A stretch of 64,000 nucleotides of DNA from Phormidium tenue FACHB-1052 (GTDB taxonomy: Bacteria; Cyanobacteriota; Cyanobacteriia; Phormidesmidales; Phormidesmidaceae): the NCBI RefSeq assembly GCF_014696675.1, contig NZ_JACJQN010000007.1, positions 124,001-188,000 of the forward strand, in the 5' to 3' direction. The notes beneath the pieces are model-generated. The model was not told where the DNA came from and searched no databases. It worked only from the letters and a program-made list of their open reading frames with translations. A program made the translations under genes and the position numbers. Positions 44,161-51,868 of the stretch are shown piece after piece (within the stretch, counting starts at the first letter, position 1; every line of letters begins with the position of its first letter).

Positions 44161-45660
44161 ATGGCCCCTACCGCAGACATCATTATCATTGGCGCTGGCA
44201 TCTCTGGGCTAGCCGCCGGGTGCTACGCCCAAATGAATGGCTACCGCAGCGTCATTTTTGAGGCCCACGACCAGCCGGGGGGACTCTGTACGGCATGGAC
44301 GCGCCAGGGCTATACCTTTGATGCTGGCATTCACTACATCTTTGGCACAGGGGAGGGGCAACCCTTCTACGAGCTGTGGCGCGAGTTGGGAGCCTTTGAG
44401 GGCGTCGAGTTTACCAACCAGACCGAGTTCATGCAGATCCACGGTGGCCAGGGGGAGGTGCTGCGAGTACACAGCCAGCCCGATAAGCTAGAGGCGCATC
44501 TGCGAGAGCTGGCTCCAGAGGATGCCAAGCTGATTGCAGGCTTCTGCAACGGCGTGCGCAAGTTCAAAGAGTTTGACCTGTCGATGCTGCAACAAAAGCC
44601 CAAGTCGCTGATGACGGCGGCAGACTGGGCGCGGATGGGCAAGCAGGTGCTGCCATTTATGGGGGTGCTGGGCAAGTGGAGCCAGCTCTCGCTAAGCGAC
44701 CTGGCAGGGCAGGCAAAGAACCCCTTTCTGCGGAGGGCGATGCCCCACATGTTCGCCTGGCCCGATGTGCCGGTGATGGTGGGCATGTCGCTACTGGCTT
44801 ATTTGGATAACGGCAATGCGGGCTCGCCGGTAGGGGGGGCGATCGCCTTTGCCCGCGCCATTGAGCAGCGCTATCTGGAGCTGGGCGGCGAAATCCACTA
44901 TGCAGCGCCTGTGGATCGGGTGCTGGTGGAGAATGGGCAGGCTGTGGGGGTGCGCCTGGTCAACAGCGACGAGCACCGGGCAGATCGGGTGATCTCTGCC
45001 TGCGATGGTCGCCGCACCATCTTTGACTTGCTCAAGGGTGAGTATATCAACCGCAGAATTGAGAAGCTCTACGACGGGCACCTGCCCATGCACTCGCAGT
45101 TTCAGGTGTCGCTGGGGGTAAATATGGATTTTTCCCATCGGCCCCACTGGGTGACGCATTTGTTGGAGGAGTCGATCGCGATCGCCAACCAGCCCCACGC
45201 CGAAATTGGCGTCAAACACTATGGCTTTGATCCATCCTTGGCTCCTGCCGGCAAGTCAGTCGTGAGCTTTATGGTGACCACCCACTACAGCGATTGGCAA
45301 GGGAGCCATGCGGCCCATCCAAACCAAGCGGCGGAAATGCTAATTGGGCGCATGGAAGAGTTTTACACAGGTTTGGGGGCAGCTGTGGAAAACATGGAGG
45401 TAACCACCCCTCTCAGCTACGAAAAACTCACCGGCAACTGGCAGGGTGCTAGCTGCGGCTGGCTGCTGACCAAAGATACCCTGCCGCTGATGATCAAAGG
45501 CGTGCCCAAGCGCCTCCCCGGCCTAGACAGCTTCTACATGGTCAGCCAGTGGACTGAGCCCGGTGGCAGCCTGCCCATCGTGGCGCTGTCGGGCCGCAAC
45601 ATGATCTTTGAAATCTGCCGCGAAGATGGACGTGCCTTTGAAACCACCATGCCCAGCTAA
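44161..45660 (+). CDS. CrtO/CRTISO-like FAD-dependent oxidoreductase
   Basis: The product has 499 residues. The N-terminus IIIIGAGISGLAAGCYAQMN binds FAD, followed by the family run EAHDQPGGLCTAWTRQGYTF and DAGIHYIFGTG. The C-terminal FAD-binding part reads FYMVSQWTEPGGSLPIVALS. It belongs to the phytoene-desaturase-like superfamily that includes carotenoid isomerases, ketolases and all-trans-retinol saturases; the precise substrate cannot be read from the sequence. Confidence 0.85.
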   Translation: MAPTADIIIIGAGISGLAAGCYAQMNGYRSVIFEAHDQPGGLCTAWTRQGYTFDAGIHYIFGTGEGQPFYELWRELGAFEGVEFTNQTEFMQIHGGQGEVLRVHSQPDKLEAHLRELAPEDAKLIAGFCNGVRKFKEFDLSMLQQKPKSLMTAADWARMGKQVLPFMGVLGKWSQLSLSDLAGQAKNPFLRRAMPHMFAWPDVPVMVGMSLLAYLDNGNAGSPVGGAIAFARAIEQRYLELGGEIHYAAPVDRVLVENGQAVGVRLVNSDEHRADRVISACDGRRTIFDLLKGEYINRRIEKLYDGHLPMHSQFQVSLGVNMDFSHRPHWVTHLLEESIAIANQPHAEIGVKHYGFDPSLAPAGKSVVSFMVTTHYSDWQGSHAAHPNQAAEMLIGRMEEFYTGLGAAVENMEVTTPLSYEKLTGNWQGASCGWLLTKDTLPLMIKGVPKRLPGLDSFYMVSQWTEPGGSLPIVALSGRNMIFEICREDGRAFETTMPS

Positions 45661-45900
45661 GCCTGCGTGAGTGTTGAGATCCGAGTCATCAATAGCCCAT
45701 TACACTCCCCCATCCTCTTCATCTCCCAACGCCCCGACGCTCGCCAGACTTCTCTCTGGCAGAAGGTAATGAAATGCGATCGCACATCAAGCTTCATTTC
45801 AGTCCTTCGCCCATCCTAAAACCCCGCAGGACAATGGAATTAAGGGAACCGGTTGCCAAGAACCATCCCTAAAGGTGCCACGCATCGGGGGGATCGGCCC

Positions 45901-46026
45901 ATGCTATTCCTAGCTCTGAACTACCACGACACGTTATATCTCGCAACCGAACTCGGTGCCCTGGTGCTAGTGCTCTTTTTCTGCTGGCTAACACCCCACC
46001 TAGAGCACCATCGACCGCCGCCCTAG
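45901..46026 (+). CDS. Possible 41-residue single-span membrane protein
   Basis: The frame encodes MLFLALNYHDTLYLATELGA, a hydrophobic stretch LVLVLFFCW and a His/Pro-rich tail. A GGGGGA-rich ribosome site precedes the ATG. It lies 49 bases upstream of the universal stress protein gene on the same strand. I do not know a homologue. The hydrophobic span and good spacing are the only support. Confidence 0.35.
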   Translation: MLFLALNYHDTLYLATELGALVLVLFFCWLTPHLEHHRPPP

Positions 46027-46075
46027 GTCACCTTGACCCACACCTAATCTGCTTCAGCGATCGGGAGGACACCCC

Positions 46076-46600
46076 ATGTACAGCAAAATTTTAGTTGCCC
46101 TAGACAACAGCCCTACCAGCAACGCCTTATTTGACCAAGCCCTTGAGCTAGCCCAGGCCACTGATGGCGCACTCCTGCTGGTGCACAGCCTGTCAAATCA
46201 AGACGAAAGCAGCCCCCTGCCCATGTCGGCCCAGCTCGACAATATCTACTGGGCTCCTGGCACCGAGCTTGACCTAGAGGCCTGGCGACTAGCCTGGACA
46301 CGCTACGAAAATGAGAGCCTCGATCGCCTGCGTCACTATGCCGCCACCGCCAATACGGCGGGAGTCCCCACCGAGTTTCGGCAGTTGATTGGCAACCCTG
46401 CCACTGTGATCTGCAAAGCCGCCCAAGAATGGGGAGCAGACTTGATTCTAATCGGCAACCGAGGCCGCACTGGCCTATCAGAACTGGTGCTCGGCAGCGT
46501 CAGCAACCACGTCATGCACCGCGCCACCTGCTCTGTACTGGTGATGAAAGCCAAAACCCCCAGCCCCACCAATACACCTATCACCGCAGGCGTCGCCTAA
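46076..46600 (+). CDS. Universal stress protein (UspA family)
   Basis: The product has 174 residues, one Usp domain. KILVALDNSPTSNALFDQAL starts the fold. The ATP-binding loop GNRGRTGLSELVLGSVSNHV fits the G-2X-G-9X-G-S/T rule, so ATP binding is likely. A His-containing N-terminal loop LLVHSLSNQDESSPL is of ordinary length. Role is general stress survival. It is the last gene before the oriC-associated repeat array. Confidence 0.9.
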   Translation: MYSKILVALDNSPTSNALFDQALELAQATDGALLLVHSLSNQDESSPLPMSAQLDNIYWAPGTELDLEAWRLAWTRYENESLDRLRHYAATANTAGVPTEFRQLIGNPATVICKAAQEWGADLILIGNRGRTGLSELVLGSVSNHVMHRATCSVLVMKAKTPSPTNTPITAGVA

Positions 46601-46616
46601 CTCAAATTCCCTCGTA

Positions 46617-46633
46617 GTAGGAAGGTATCCTAC
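46617..46633 (+). terminator. Small hairpin after the universal stress protein gene
   Basis: GTAGGA (46617-46622) pairs with TCCTAC (46628-46633). It has no strong T-run; it is a weak terminator candidate placed 17 bases after the stop. Confidence 0.35.
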
Positions 46634-46736
46634 ACAGACATCGTGAGTTCCATGGACATACATCCGGGTGCCTCTACCAGGAAAGACTCCTACCTCCATG
46701 CAAGGTGCTTACGAAAAACTGTTCTGGCAGGTGTTT

Positions 46737-47108
46737 GGGATCCCATTTAGCTAAGAAATCTCTTCCCATCTCTAGCGAAAAGTGTAGGATTGCCTTACGG
46801 CAGCTATTTGGGATCCCATTTAGTCAATAGGAACTTCCATTCCTCAATAAAAGGTGTAGGATTATCTTAAAGAAGACGTTTGGGATCCCAATTGGCCCAA
46901 AAACCTCTTTCCATATTTAGACAAAAGGTGTAGGATTGCCTTACAGCAACCAAATGGGATCCCATTAGCCCATAAAAGTGTCCCATCCCCCAATAAAAGG
47001 TGTAGGATTATCTTAAAGCAGACGTTTGGGATCCCATTTGGCTAAGAAATCTCTTCCCATCTCTAGCCAAAAGGTGTAAGCTAGCCTCAAGCAGATATTT
47101 GGGATCCC
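46737..47108. repeat. Origin-proximal array of GGGATCCC palindromes spaced 72-74 bp
   Basis: The core GGGATCCC occurs at 46737, 46810, 46882, 46956, 47028 and 47101; intervals are 73, 72, 74, 72 and 73 bp. A second motif, GTGTAGGAT, recurs at 46782, 46854, 46928 and 47000, with a variant GTGTAAGCT at 47074. Units 1 and 5 are almost identical (CTAAGAAATCTCTTCCCAT), unit 3 resembles them, and units 2 and 4 share ATTATCTTAAAG, so the array alternates A-B-A-B-A. 73 bp is close to seven helical turns, which would put all palindromes on one face of the DNA. No frame or RNA explains it. Confidence 0.88.
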
Positions 47109-47187
47109 AAGAGAGGCACAGTCTGAAGAAAATGTAACAATTTGTGATCATTTTCTTCAATATCCTTGGGGAAAACAGTGCAGAAAC

Positions 47188-47196
47188 TGTGGAAAA
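47188..47196 (-). promoter_or_regulatory. DnaA box TTTTCCACA
   Basis: The plus strand reads TGTGGAAAA, the reverse complement of TTTTCCACA, one base from the TTATCCACA consensus. Confidence 0.7.
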
Positions 47197-47259
47197 CCCT
47201 GTCTTTAAAGGGGATAACCTCTCGCTCTTGGTGGATATTGATGCAGTGGCTTCCAAGGG

Positions 47260-47268
47260 TGTGGAAAC
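47260..47268 (-). promoter_or_regulatory. DnaA-box-like GTTTCCACA
   Basis: The plus strand reads TGTGGAAAC, giving GTTTCCACA on the minus strand, two changes from consensus. Confidence 0.5.
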
Positions 47269-47341
47269 CTTAGATCTTTTTCCAGGCTTTTTCCCCAGCG
47301 AAGTTAGCAATGCAACCCATAGTTGCCAGACTTTTCAAAGG

Positions 47342-47350
47342 TTATCCACA
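47342..47350 (+). promoter_or_regulatory. Perfect DnaA box TTATCCACA
   Basis: An exact match to the DnaA-box consensus, 13 bases before the CTA triplets. Confidence 0.85.
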
Positions 47351-47363
47351 GTTTTCACAGGCT

Positions 47364-47381
47364 CTACTACTACTACTACTA
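47364..47381 (+). promoter_or_regulatory. DnaA-trio element, six CTA units
   Basis: Six consecutive CTA triplets on the plus strand give 3'-GAT-5' repeats on the other strand, the DnaA-trio consensus that loads DnaA on single-stranded DNA in Bacillus. The spacing after the DnaA box fits that model. Confidence 0.75.
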
Positions 47382-47671
47382 TCTTTTAAATTTTCTTCTT
47401 CCGGAAGGCAGACCTTACTTAACAGGGGCCACACTGAGGGGAACAAAAAAGGGTGGTAGGATGAACGCCCAATCAAAAAGTATCTGCTTTCAAAAACGCT
47501 ATAAAGCTTTTAGGCAAAGGGATCCAGCCCTTCAAAATTTTGTAAAAAGAACGGTTTAACCGGGAATCTATTGCAAAGGTGAGATACTGCTAGTACGGAA
47601 TCAGTCCACCCTCGCAGATGAATCTTCTCGGGTGGCATTCCGCTCCAGTTGCGTTTCTTTTTTCCGTTGCC

Positions 47672-48802
47672 ATGAAGTTTATCTGCCCCCAGAACGAGCT
47701 GAGTGCCCAGCTGTCGTCGGTGAGCCGTGCGGTGTCATCTCGCCCTAGTCGCCCTGTGCTAGCCAATATTTTGGTCAAGGCCGATATTGAGAGTCAGTCG
47801 GTTACCCTGGTGGGCTTTGACGAGGTGCTGGGCATTGAAAGCCGCTTTAGCGCCCAAGTCGAAGAACCCGGCACACTCACTCTGCCCTCTAAACTCTGGG
47901 GCGATATTGTTTCTCGCCTGGCCAATGAAGACATCACTCTAGAATCTGAGGGCGATAGCACTACCGTGACGCTTACCTCATCCTCGGGCCGTTATGAGGT
48001 GCGAGGCCTGAGTGCTGAAGACTACCCCTCGCTGCCCACGGTGGAAGAGGGCGAAGCGATTTCGCTTTCGGCTGATGCGCTGCTCAGTGGCCTACGCGGC
48101 TCGCTTTTTGCCACTAGCGGCGACGAAACCAAACAGGTGCTCACCGGCGTGCACCTGCTCTCTGAAACCGATGCCCTAGAGTTTGCCGCCACCGATGGCC
48201 ACCGTCTGGCCGTGGTGCAAACCACCGACGAATCGGCTACCGATACGCCAGTGATGGATGTCACTGTGCCTGCTAAGGCGCTGCGCGAGCTAGAGCGCAT
48301 GATTCAGGGCTATACCTCTAATGAGCCGGTGGCCCTACGGCTCGATGAAACTCAGGTGTTGTTTGACCTGGGGGCACAGCGTCTCACTACCCGTCTGCTC
48401 GAAGGGCAGTACCCCAACTACCGCCAGCTGCTGCCGAAGCAGTTTGCCCGTCAGGTGACAGTCGATCGCAAAGGGTTGATGTCGAGTCTGGAGCGTATTG
48501 CCGTGCTGGCCAGCCAGAAAAATGACATCATTAAAATCACCCTCAACCCTGGTGATCAGAGCATTGCTCTCTCGGTCGAAGCGCAGGAAGTCGGCAGCGG
48601 GCGCGAAGAATTGCCCGCCCAGGTGAGCGGTGACGAGCTGGATATCGCCTTTAATGTGCGCTATCTGCTGGATGGTTTGAAGGCGTTTGACACTACTGAG
48701 GTGCAAATGCAGTGCAATGCGGCGACTAGCCCGGCGGTGTTTGTGCCCCTGGGGGAAACTAAGATTACCTACCTGGTCATGCCCGTGCAAATTCGGGGGT
48801 AG
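47672..48802 (+). CDS. dnaN: DNA polymerase III sliding clamp (beta subunit)
   Basis: The product has 376 residues and three repeated clamp domains: MKFICPQNELSAQLSSVSRA begins domain 1; FAATDGHRLAVVQTT and LLEGQYPNYRQLLPKQF mark domain 2; domain 3 ends with ITYLVMPVQIRG. The clamp encircles DNA and tethers the replicative polymerase. The ATG at 47672 is chosen; the upstream frame to 47618 lacks similarity. The 5' leader from the origin is about 270 bases and contains no other convincing gene. Confidence 0.95.
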   Translation: MKFICPQNELSAQLSSVSRAVSSRPSRPVLANILVKADIESQSVTLVGFDEVLGIESRFSAQVEEPGTLTLPSKLWGDIVSRLANEDITLESEGDSTTVTLTSSSGRYEVRGLSAEDYPSLPTVEEGEAISLSADALLSGLRGSLFATSGDETKQVLTGVHLLSETDALEFAATDGHRLAVVQTTDESATDTPVMDVTVPAKALRELERMIQGYTSNEPVALRLDETQVLFDLGAQRLTTRLLEGQYPNYRQLLPKQFARQVTVDRKGLMSSLERIAVLASQKNDIIKITLNPGDQSIALSVEAQEVGSGREELPAQVSGDELDIAFNVRYLLDGLKAFDTTEVQMQCNAATSPAVFVPLGETKITYLVMPVQIRG

Positions 48803-48883
48803 TGGTTCATCCCTGAACCCCTTAGTGCAATGGTGGTAATGAGTGCCAGAATGGAACTATTTCGGTTGCATTCCAACTTTTCT

Positions 48884-49129
48884 ATGCCTACCAACCTGAC
48901 TTTAAAGAACATTCCTGATGGAGTGTATGAACGCTTAAAGGCCTCTGCTGAACGGCATCGCCGCAGCTTAAACAGTGAGGCCATTGTTTGCCTAGAGTCT
49001 GTGCTGTTGCCGAGCAAAATTTCGACCAGTGAACGGTTAGCCCGTGCCCGTGCGCTACGTAACGCATTACCGCAAAGTGAGTTTCGTGCCGAAGATATTG
49101 ATGCAGCCAAGCGGCTTGACCGACCATGA
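48884..49129 (+). CDS. FitA-like ribbon-helix-helix antitoxin
   Basis: The product has 81 residues. The N-terminal RHH fold shows LTLKNIPDGVYERLKASAER and RHRRSLNSEAIVCLESVL. The C-terminal tail (RAEDIDAAKRL) would wrap the toxin. It binds its own promoter and neutralises the PIN toxin encoded next. Start at 48884 is preferred over an upstream one at 48830. The stop overlaps the toxin start as ATGA. Confidence 0.88.
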   Translation: MPTNLTLKNIPDGVYERLKASAERHRRSLNSEAIVCLESVLLPSKISTSERLARARALRNALPQSEFRAEDIDAAKRLDRP

Positions 49130-49521
49130 TCGTTGTTGATTCAAATGTGCTTGCTTACTTGTACTTGCCCTGCGAATATACGGCAGCAGCCGAGCAACTG
49201 CTGGAACGTGACTCTGAGTGGGCAGCGCCCATCCTTTGGCGCAGCGAGTTCCGCAATATCTTGGCTGGTTACTTGAGGCGAAAGATTATTACCTTTGAGC
49301 AGGCGAATGACTTGCAGGCTGAGGCTGAGTCACTGATGCAGGGTGCCGAATTTGAAGTAGATTCGCGATCGGTGCTGGAGCTCGTGCGTGATAGTGATTG
49401 CTCTGCCTACGACTGTGAGTTTATTGCGCTAGCCATACAGCTTGATACCAAGGTAGTGTCGATGGACAAGAAGCTAGTGAGAGCGTTTCCGAGCCGTGCA
49501 GTGGCTTTGTCTGGGGCATAA
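49126..49521 (+). CDS. PIN-domain toxin (VapC/FitB-like)
   Basis: The product has 131 residues. Acidic active-site residues of the PIN fold are visible: IVVDSNVLAYLYLP (Asp), ILWRSEFRNILAGYLR (Glu), CSAYDCEFIALAIQLDTKVV (Asp) and SMDKKLVRAFP (Asp). It would cleave RNA when freed from the antitoxin. The pair lies 80 bases after dnaN. Confidence 0.9.
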   Translation: MIVVDSNVLAYLYLPCEYTAAAEQLLERDSEWAAPILWRSEFRNILAGYLRRKIITFEQANDLQAEAESLMQGAEFEVDSRSVLELVRDSDCSAYDCEFIALAIQLDTKVVSMDKKLVRAFPSRAVALSGA

Positions 49522-49550
49522 CGTGCGGGCTATGCCTCAGGTGTTTACTC

Positions 49551-50396
49551 TCATTCGCTGCTGTGCTTAGCAATTAGGTGGTTGAGGTCGTGCTGCATTT
49601 TGTGGTGAACCTGCCAGTAACAGGTATCGACGTAGGTGCGATCGCGCGCCGCCTCTGCCCCATAACGCTCAAAATAGATCGGTGCGCCGACATAGGTGTC
49701 AATGGGGCGGGGCCAGGGAATATTGGGCAGCGGCCCAAAGGCAATGCCCCAAGGCAGCCCTAGGTAGATGGGGAACACCTCCGGATCGATGCCCAGTAGC
49801 CAGGGCATGCCCAACTCGTGGAGGCGTTCGACGAGGGGATAGATGTCGGCTAGCACCAGCAGCGTTTCGTGGGCACCCCAGGAGACCACCGGCACGATGG
49901 GAATCTGGCGCTGAATGGCGATTTTGACAAACCCCTTGCGATCGCCCAACTGAACTTGATCGCGCTGATAAAACGGACGAAACACATCCTGCGCCCCGCC
50001 GGGATATACCAAAATGCTGGCACCGCGATCGAGGGCGGCTAGGGCAGTTTTGGGGTGGGCGGCGATCGCCCCCGCCCGTTCTGCCAGCCAGGCCGCAGGG
50101 GGAGACGCCTGCCACACCTTAGGGTGCATCAGACCGTAGACCAGGCGATCGGTGCCAAAGCGCCGCACCCAGTCGTAGACCATCATAAACATGTCAGGTG
50201 CCGACAACCCGCCATTGTGAGAGCCCACCAGCATCACCTGACCCTCAGGAATCTGCTCCCACCCCGCGGTCTGAACGTGAAAGTAATGCTCGTATAGCCA
50301 GGCCCAAAGCGGCTGAAAGGCTTCAATAAATCGAGGATCGCGACGATCGAGTGACCAGCCTGGTTTCTGCATCGTCTTAGGGCCGTAATTCCTCAT
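49551..50396 (-). CDS. PlsC-like lysophospholipid acyltransferase (DGAT2-like)
   Basis: The product has 281 residues. Acyltransferase-like motifs are VMLVGSHNGGLSAPDMFMMV (a variant of the H-x4-D motif, here SHNGGLSAPD), GAIAAHPKTALAALDRGASI, LVYPGGAQDVFRPF and GFVKIAIQRQIPIVPVVSWG. It probably acylates a lipid on the cytoplasmic face of the membrane. The catalytic His-Asp spacing is longer than in classical PlsC. The start codon is uncertain; MQKPGW at 50372 is an alternative. Confidence 0.82.
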   Translation of the reverse strand: MRNYGPKTMQKPGWSLDRRDPRFIEAFQPLWAWLYEHYFHVQTAGWEQIPEGQVMLVGSHNGGLSAPDMFMMVYDWVRRFGTDRLVYGLMHPKVWQASPPAAWLAERAGAIAAHPKTALAALDRGASILVYPGGAQDVFRPFYQRDQVQLGDRKGFVKIAIQRQIPIVPVVSWGAHETLLVLADIYPLVERLHELGMPWLLGIDPEVFPIYLGLPWGIAFGPLPNIPWPRPIDTYVGAPIYFERYGAEAARDRTYVDTCYWQVHHKMQHDLNHLIAKHSSE

Positions 50397-50459
50397 TTAA
50401 TCGGTGTTTCCTGACCGGATCTAGGCGAATGCATTGTATTACTAAACGCTAGTCCAGAA

Positions 50460-51302
50460 CTAGTACGGAGCCTCAATCGCTTCAAACATCATGTCATTGA
50501 AATCAAATAACATGGTTTCCTTTGTTAAGCCGTGTTTGCAGACTTGGGCCGCGTGAAGCTGGCCTGCGCTGGCCCAGACCAGCCGTTTATTGTCTAACTC
50601 GGCCCACTCCCAGTCTGGACAGGCTATGGCTATGGCTGAGCCAGGGCCAATCAGCTCATGCTCATCCCAATAGCAGCCTTTACCCACCGGAGCACCAACT
50701 TCGGCGTGGGCAATCTTGCGCAGTGTCCAGCCTTGACCAATGGGTTTCTCAAAGATATCTTTGTCTTGCCACTGTCTAACCTTGATGCGATCGACCCAAG
50801 TCCAACCGTCACGCAGTAGGCGAGGGTAATAGACGCTCAAGCATTCGCCGCCGCAGCCGCCCTTGGGCTGATACTGGGTGTCTCGCTGCAAAGACGATGG
50901 GTTAGATAATCCTGTATGGCCATAGCCGTCATTTAGCCAATATTTCGTCTTTCCCGTCCACAGGCCGCCACCGTGCCAGCAGTCGCCCTTCGGGAGAAAT
51001 GCGATCGCCTTCAGATACGGCACCTGCGAAATCGCCGTCCACGCTCCCCGCGACTCCGACTGCCATTGGCCGTTCATCGCGAAATAGATGACATGCTTGC
51101 CATCGGGCGAGATGTCACTGCGACGCTCATAGATGCGGCCTTTCATCCATTGGCCAAGGTGAAAGGTGTCGCGATCGCGATTCCAGAGCATCGTCGCAAC
51201 GCGCTTCGATGGCCCCCTGCGAATCACCAATCCAACGGGTGCCTGACTGGCCAACAGAACGTGAATACGAGGCGGGAACTGTGACACTGGGAACCACCGC
51301 AA
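50460..51302 (-). CDS. Conserved protein of unknown function, Trp-rich
   Basis: The product has 280 residues. It is rich in Trp and Gly, with conserved-looking blocks FPPRIHVLLASQAPVGLVIRR, GRIYERRSDISPDGKHVIYF, GDCWHGGGLWTGKTKYWLND and the Cys-containing GGCGGECLSVYYPRLLRDGW. The pattern of short beta-strand-like repeats (SPDGKHVIYFA) suggests a beta-propeller or sandwich. Similar unnamed proteins occur in several phyla; I do not know the function. No signal peptide is visible. Confidence 0.7.
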   Translation of the reverse strand: MRWFPVSQFPPRIHVLLASQAPVGLVIRRGPSKRVATMLWNRDRDTFHLGQWMKGRIYERRSDISPDGKHVIYFAMNGQWQSESRGAWTAISQVPYLKAIAFLPKGDCWHGGGLWTGKTKYWLNDGYGHTGLSNPSSLQRDTQYQPKGGCGGECLSVYYPRLLRDGWTWVDRIKVRQWQDKDIFEKPIGQGWTLRKIAHAEVGAPVGKGCYWDEHELIGPGSAIAIACPDWEWAELDNKRLVWASAGQLHAAQVCKHGLTKETMLFDFNDMMFEAIEAPY

Positions 51303-51363
51303 TTACTCTGGGTTGCTTCTTTTATGATGAGCTATAGATCGGCTTGCAAAATAGGCATACGCT

Positions 51364-51823
51364 ATGGCCAGCCTTTATGAAACAGATTTCTATGCCTGGA
51401 CTCAGCAGCAAACCCAACTGCTAGAGCAAAACCTGTGGGATAAGCTCGATTTGCCCCACCTTGTAGAGGAACTCGAAGACTTGGGACGGCGGGAACGGCA
51501 AGAATTGAGAAATCGGCTGAGTGTGCTGCTGGGGCATCTGCTGAAGTGGCACTATCAACCGGAGCGTCGGGGAAATAGCTGGCGGGCCCACCATTCGGGA
51601 ACAGCGTACCCAAGTGCAGCTAGGGTTGAGTGACAACCCTAGTCTGAAGCCGTATTTGGCGGAGGCGCTGGCGTTGGCGAAGCCTCTCCCTTGGAGAATC
51701 GCCTATCAACTCGGCCAAGATTTAGCCGTGCAAGACACCGGCCTTGACTACAGCACTTTTCCGACTGACTGCCCCTACACCCTGGCTCAAATTCTCGACC
51801 CAACTTTCTTTCTCAATTTCTAG
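51364..51823 (+). pseudogene. DUF29-family gene with a frameshift
   Basis: Frame 1 (51364-51633) encodes MASLYETDFYAWTQQQTQLL...LGHLLKWHYQPERRGNSWRA, the N-terminal half of a DUF29 protein; the C-terminal half (VQLGLSDNPSLKPYLAEALA...DCPYTLAQILDPTFF) is in another frame. Both halves are typical of the family. Removing one C from the run GGCGGGCCCACC near 51587-51592 restores WRATIREQRTQ. Within the C-terminal half, residues ALAKPLPWRIA derive from a dispersed palindrome (51669-51702) inserted in frame. The protein is probably not made at full length, unless programmed frameshifting occurs. Confidence 0.8.
51669..51702. repeat. Dispersed small palindrome inside the DUF29 frame
   Basis: Reads GGCGTTGGCGAAGCCTCTCC and then CTTGGAGAATCGC. 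Its reverse complement starts GCGATTCTC, a spacer and GAGAGGCTTCGCC, like the copy at 5567-5603. Confidence 0.55.
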
Positions 51824-51868
51824 TTGAACACATGAAGATACCATCTGCCATAAGCTACAGTTCTGCCG

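Larger units (their letters stand above)
47109..47400 (+). other. oriC: Probable chromosomal replication origin (oriC)
   Basis: This AT-richer segment lies between the repeat array and dnaN. It contains DnaA-box matches on both strands, one of them the perfect TTATCCACA at 47342-47350, then TTTTCACAG (47352-47360), six CTA triplets (47364-47381) and a T/A-rich run (TCTTTTAAATTTTCTTC). This order (strong box, spacer, trinucleotide repeat, AT-rich run) is the basal unwinding layout known from Bacillus. In Synechococcus elongatus the origin is also next to dnaN. The dnaA gene is not in the window. Confidence 0.8.

Noticed and set aside
46737-47108. CRISPR array
   Set aside because: There are no identical 24-40-bp repeats with unique spacers; whole 73-bp units are related, and no cas genes are present.
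47461-47559. 32-codon frame MNAQSKSICFQKRYKAF... upstream of dnaN
   Set aside because: Start lies in the dnaN leader after a weak G-rich site; no homologue known, and composition does not look coding.
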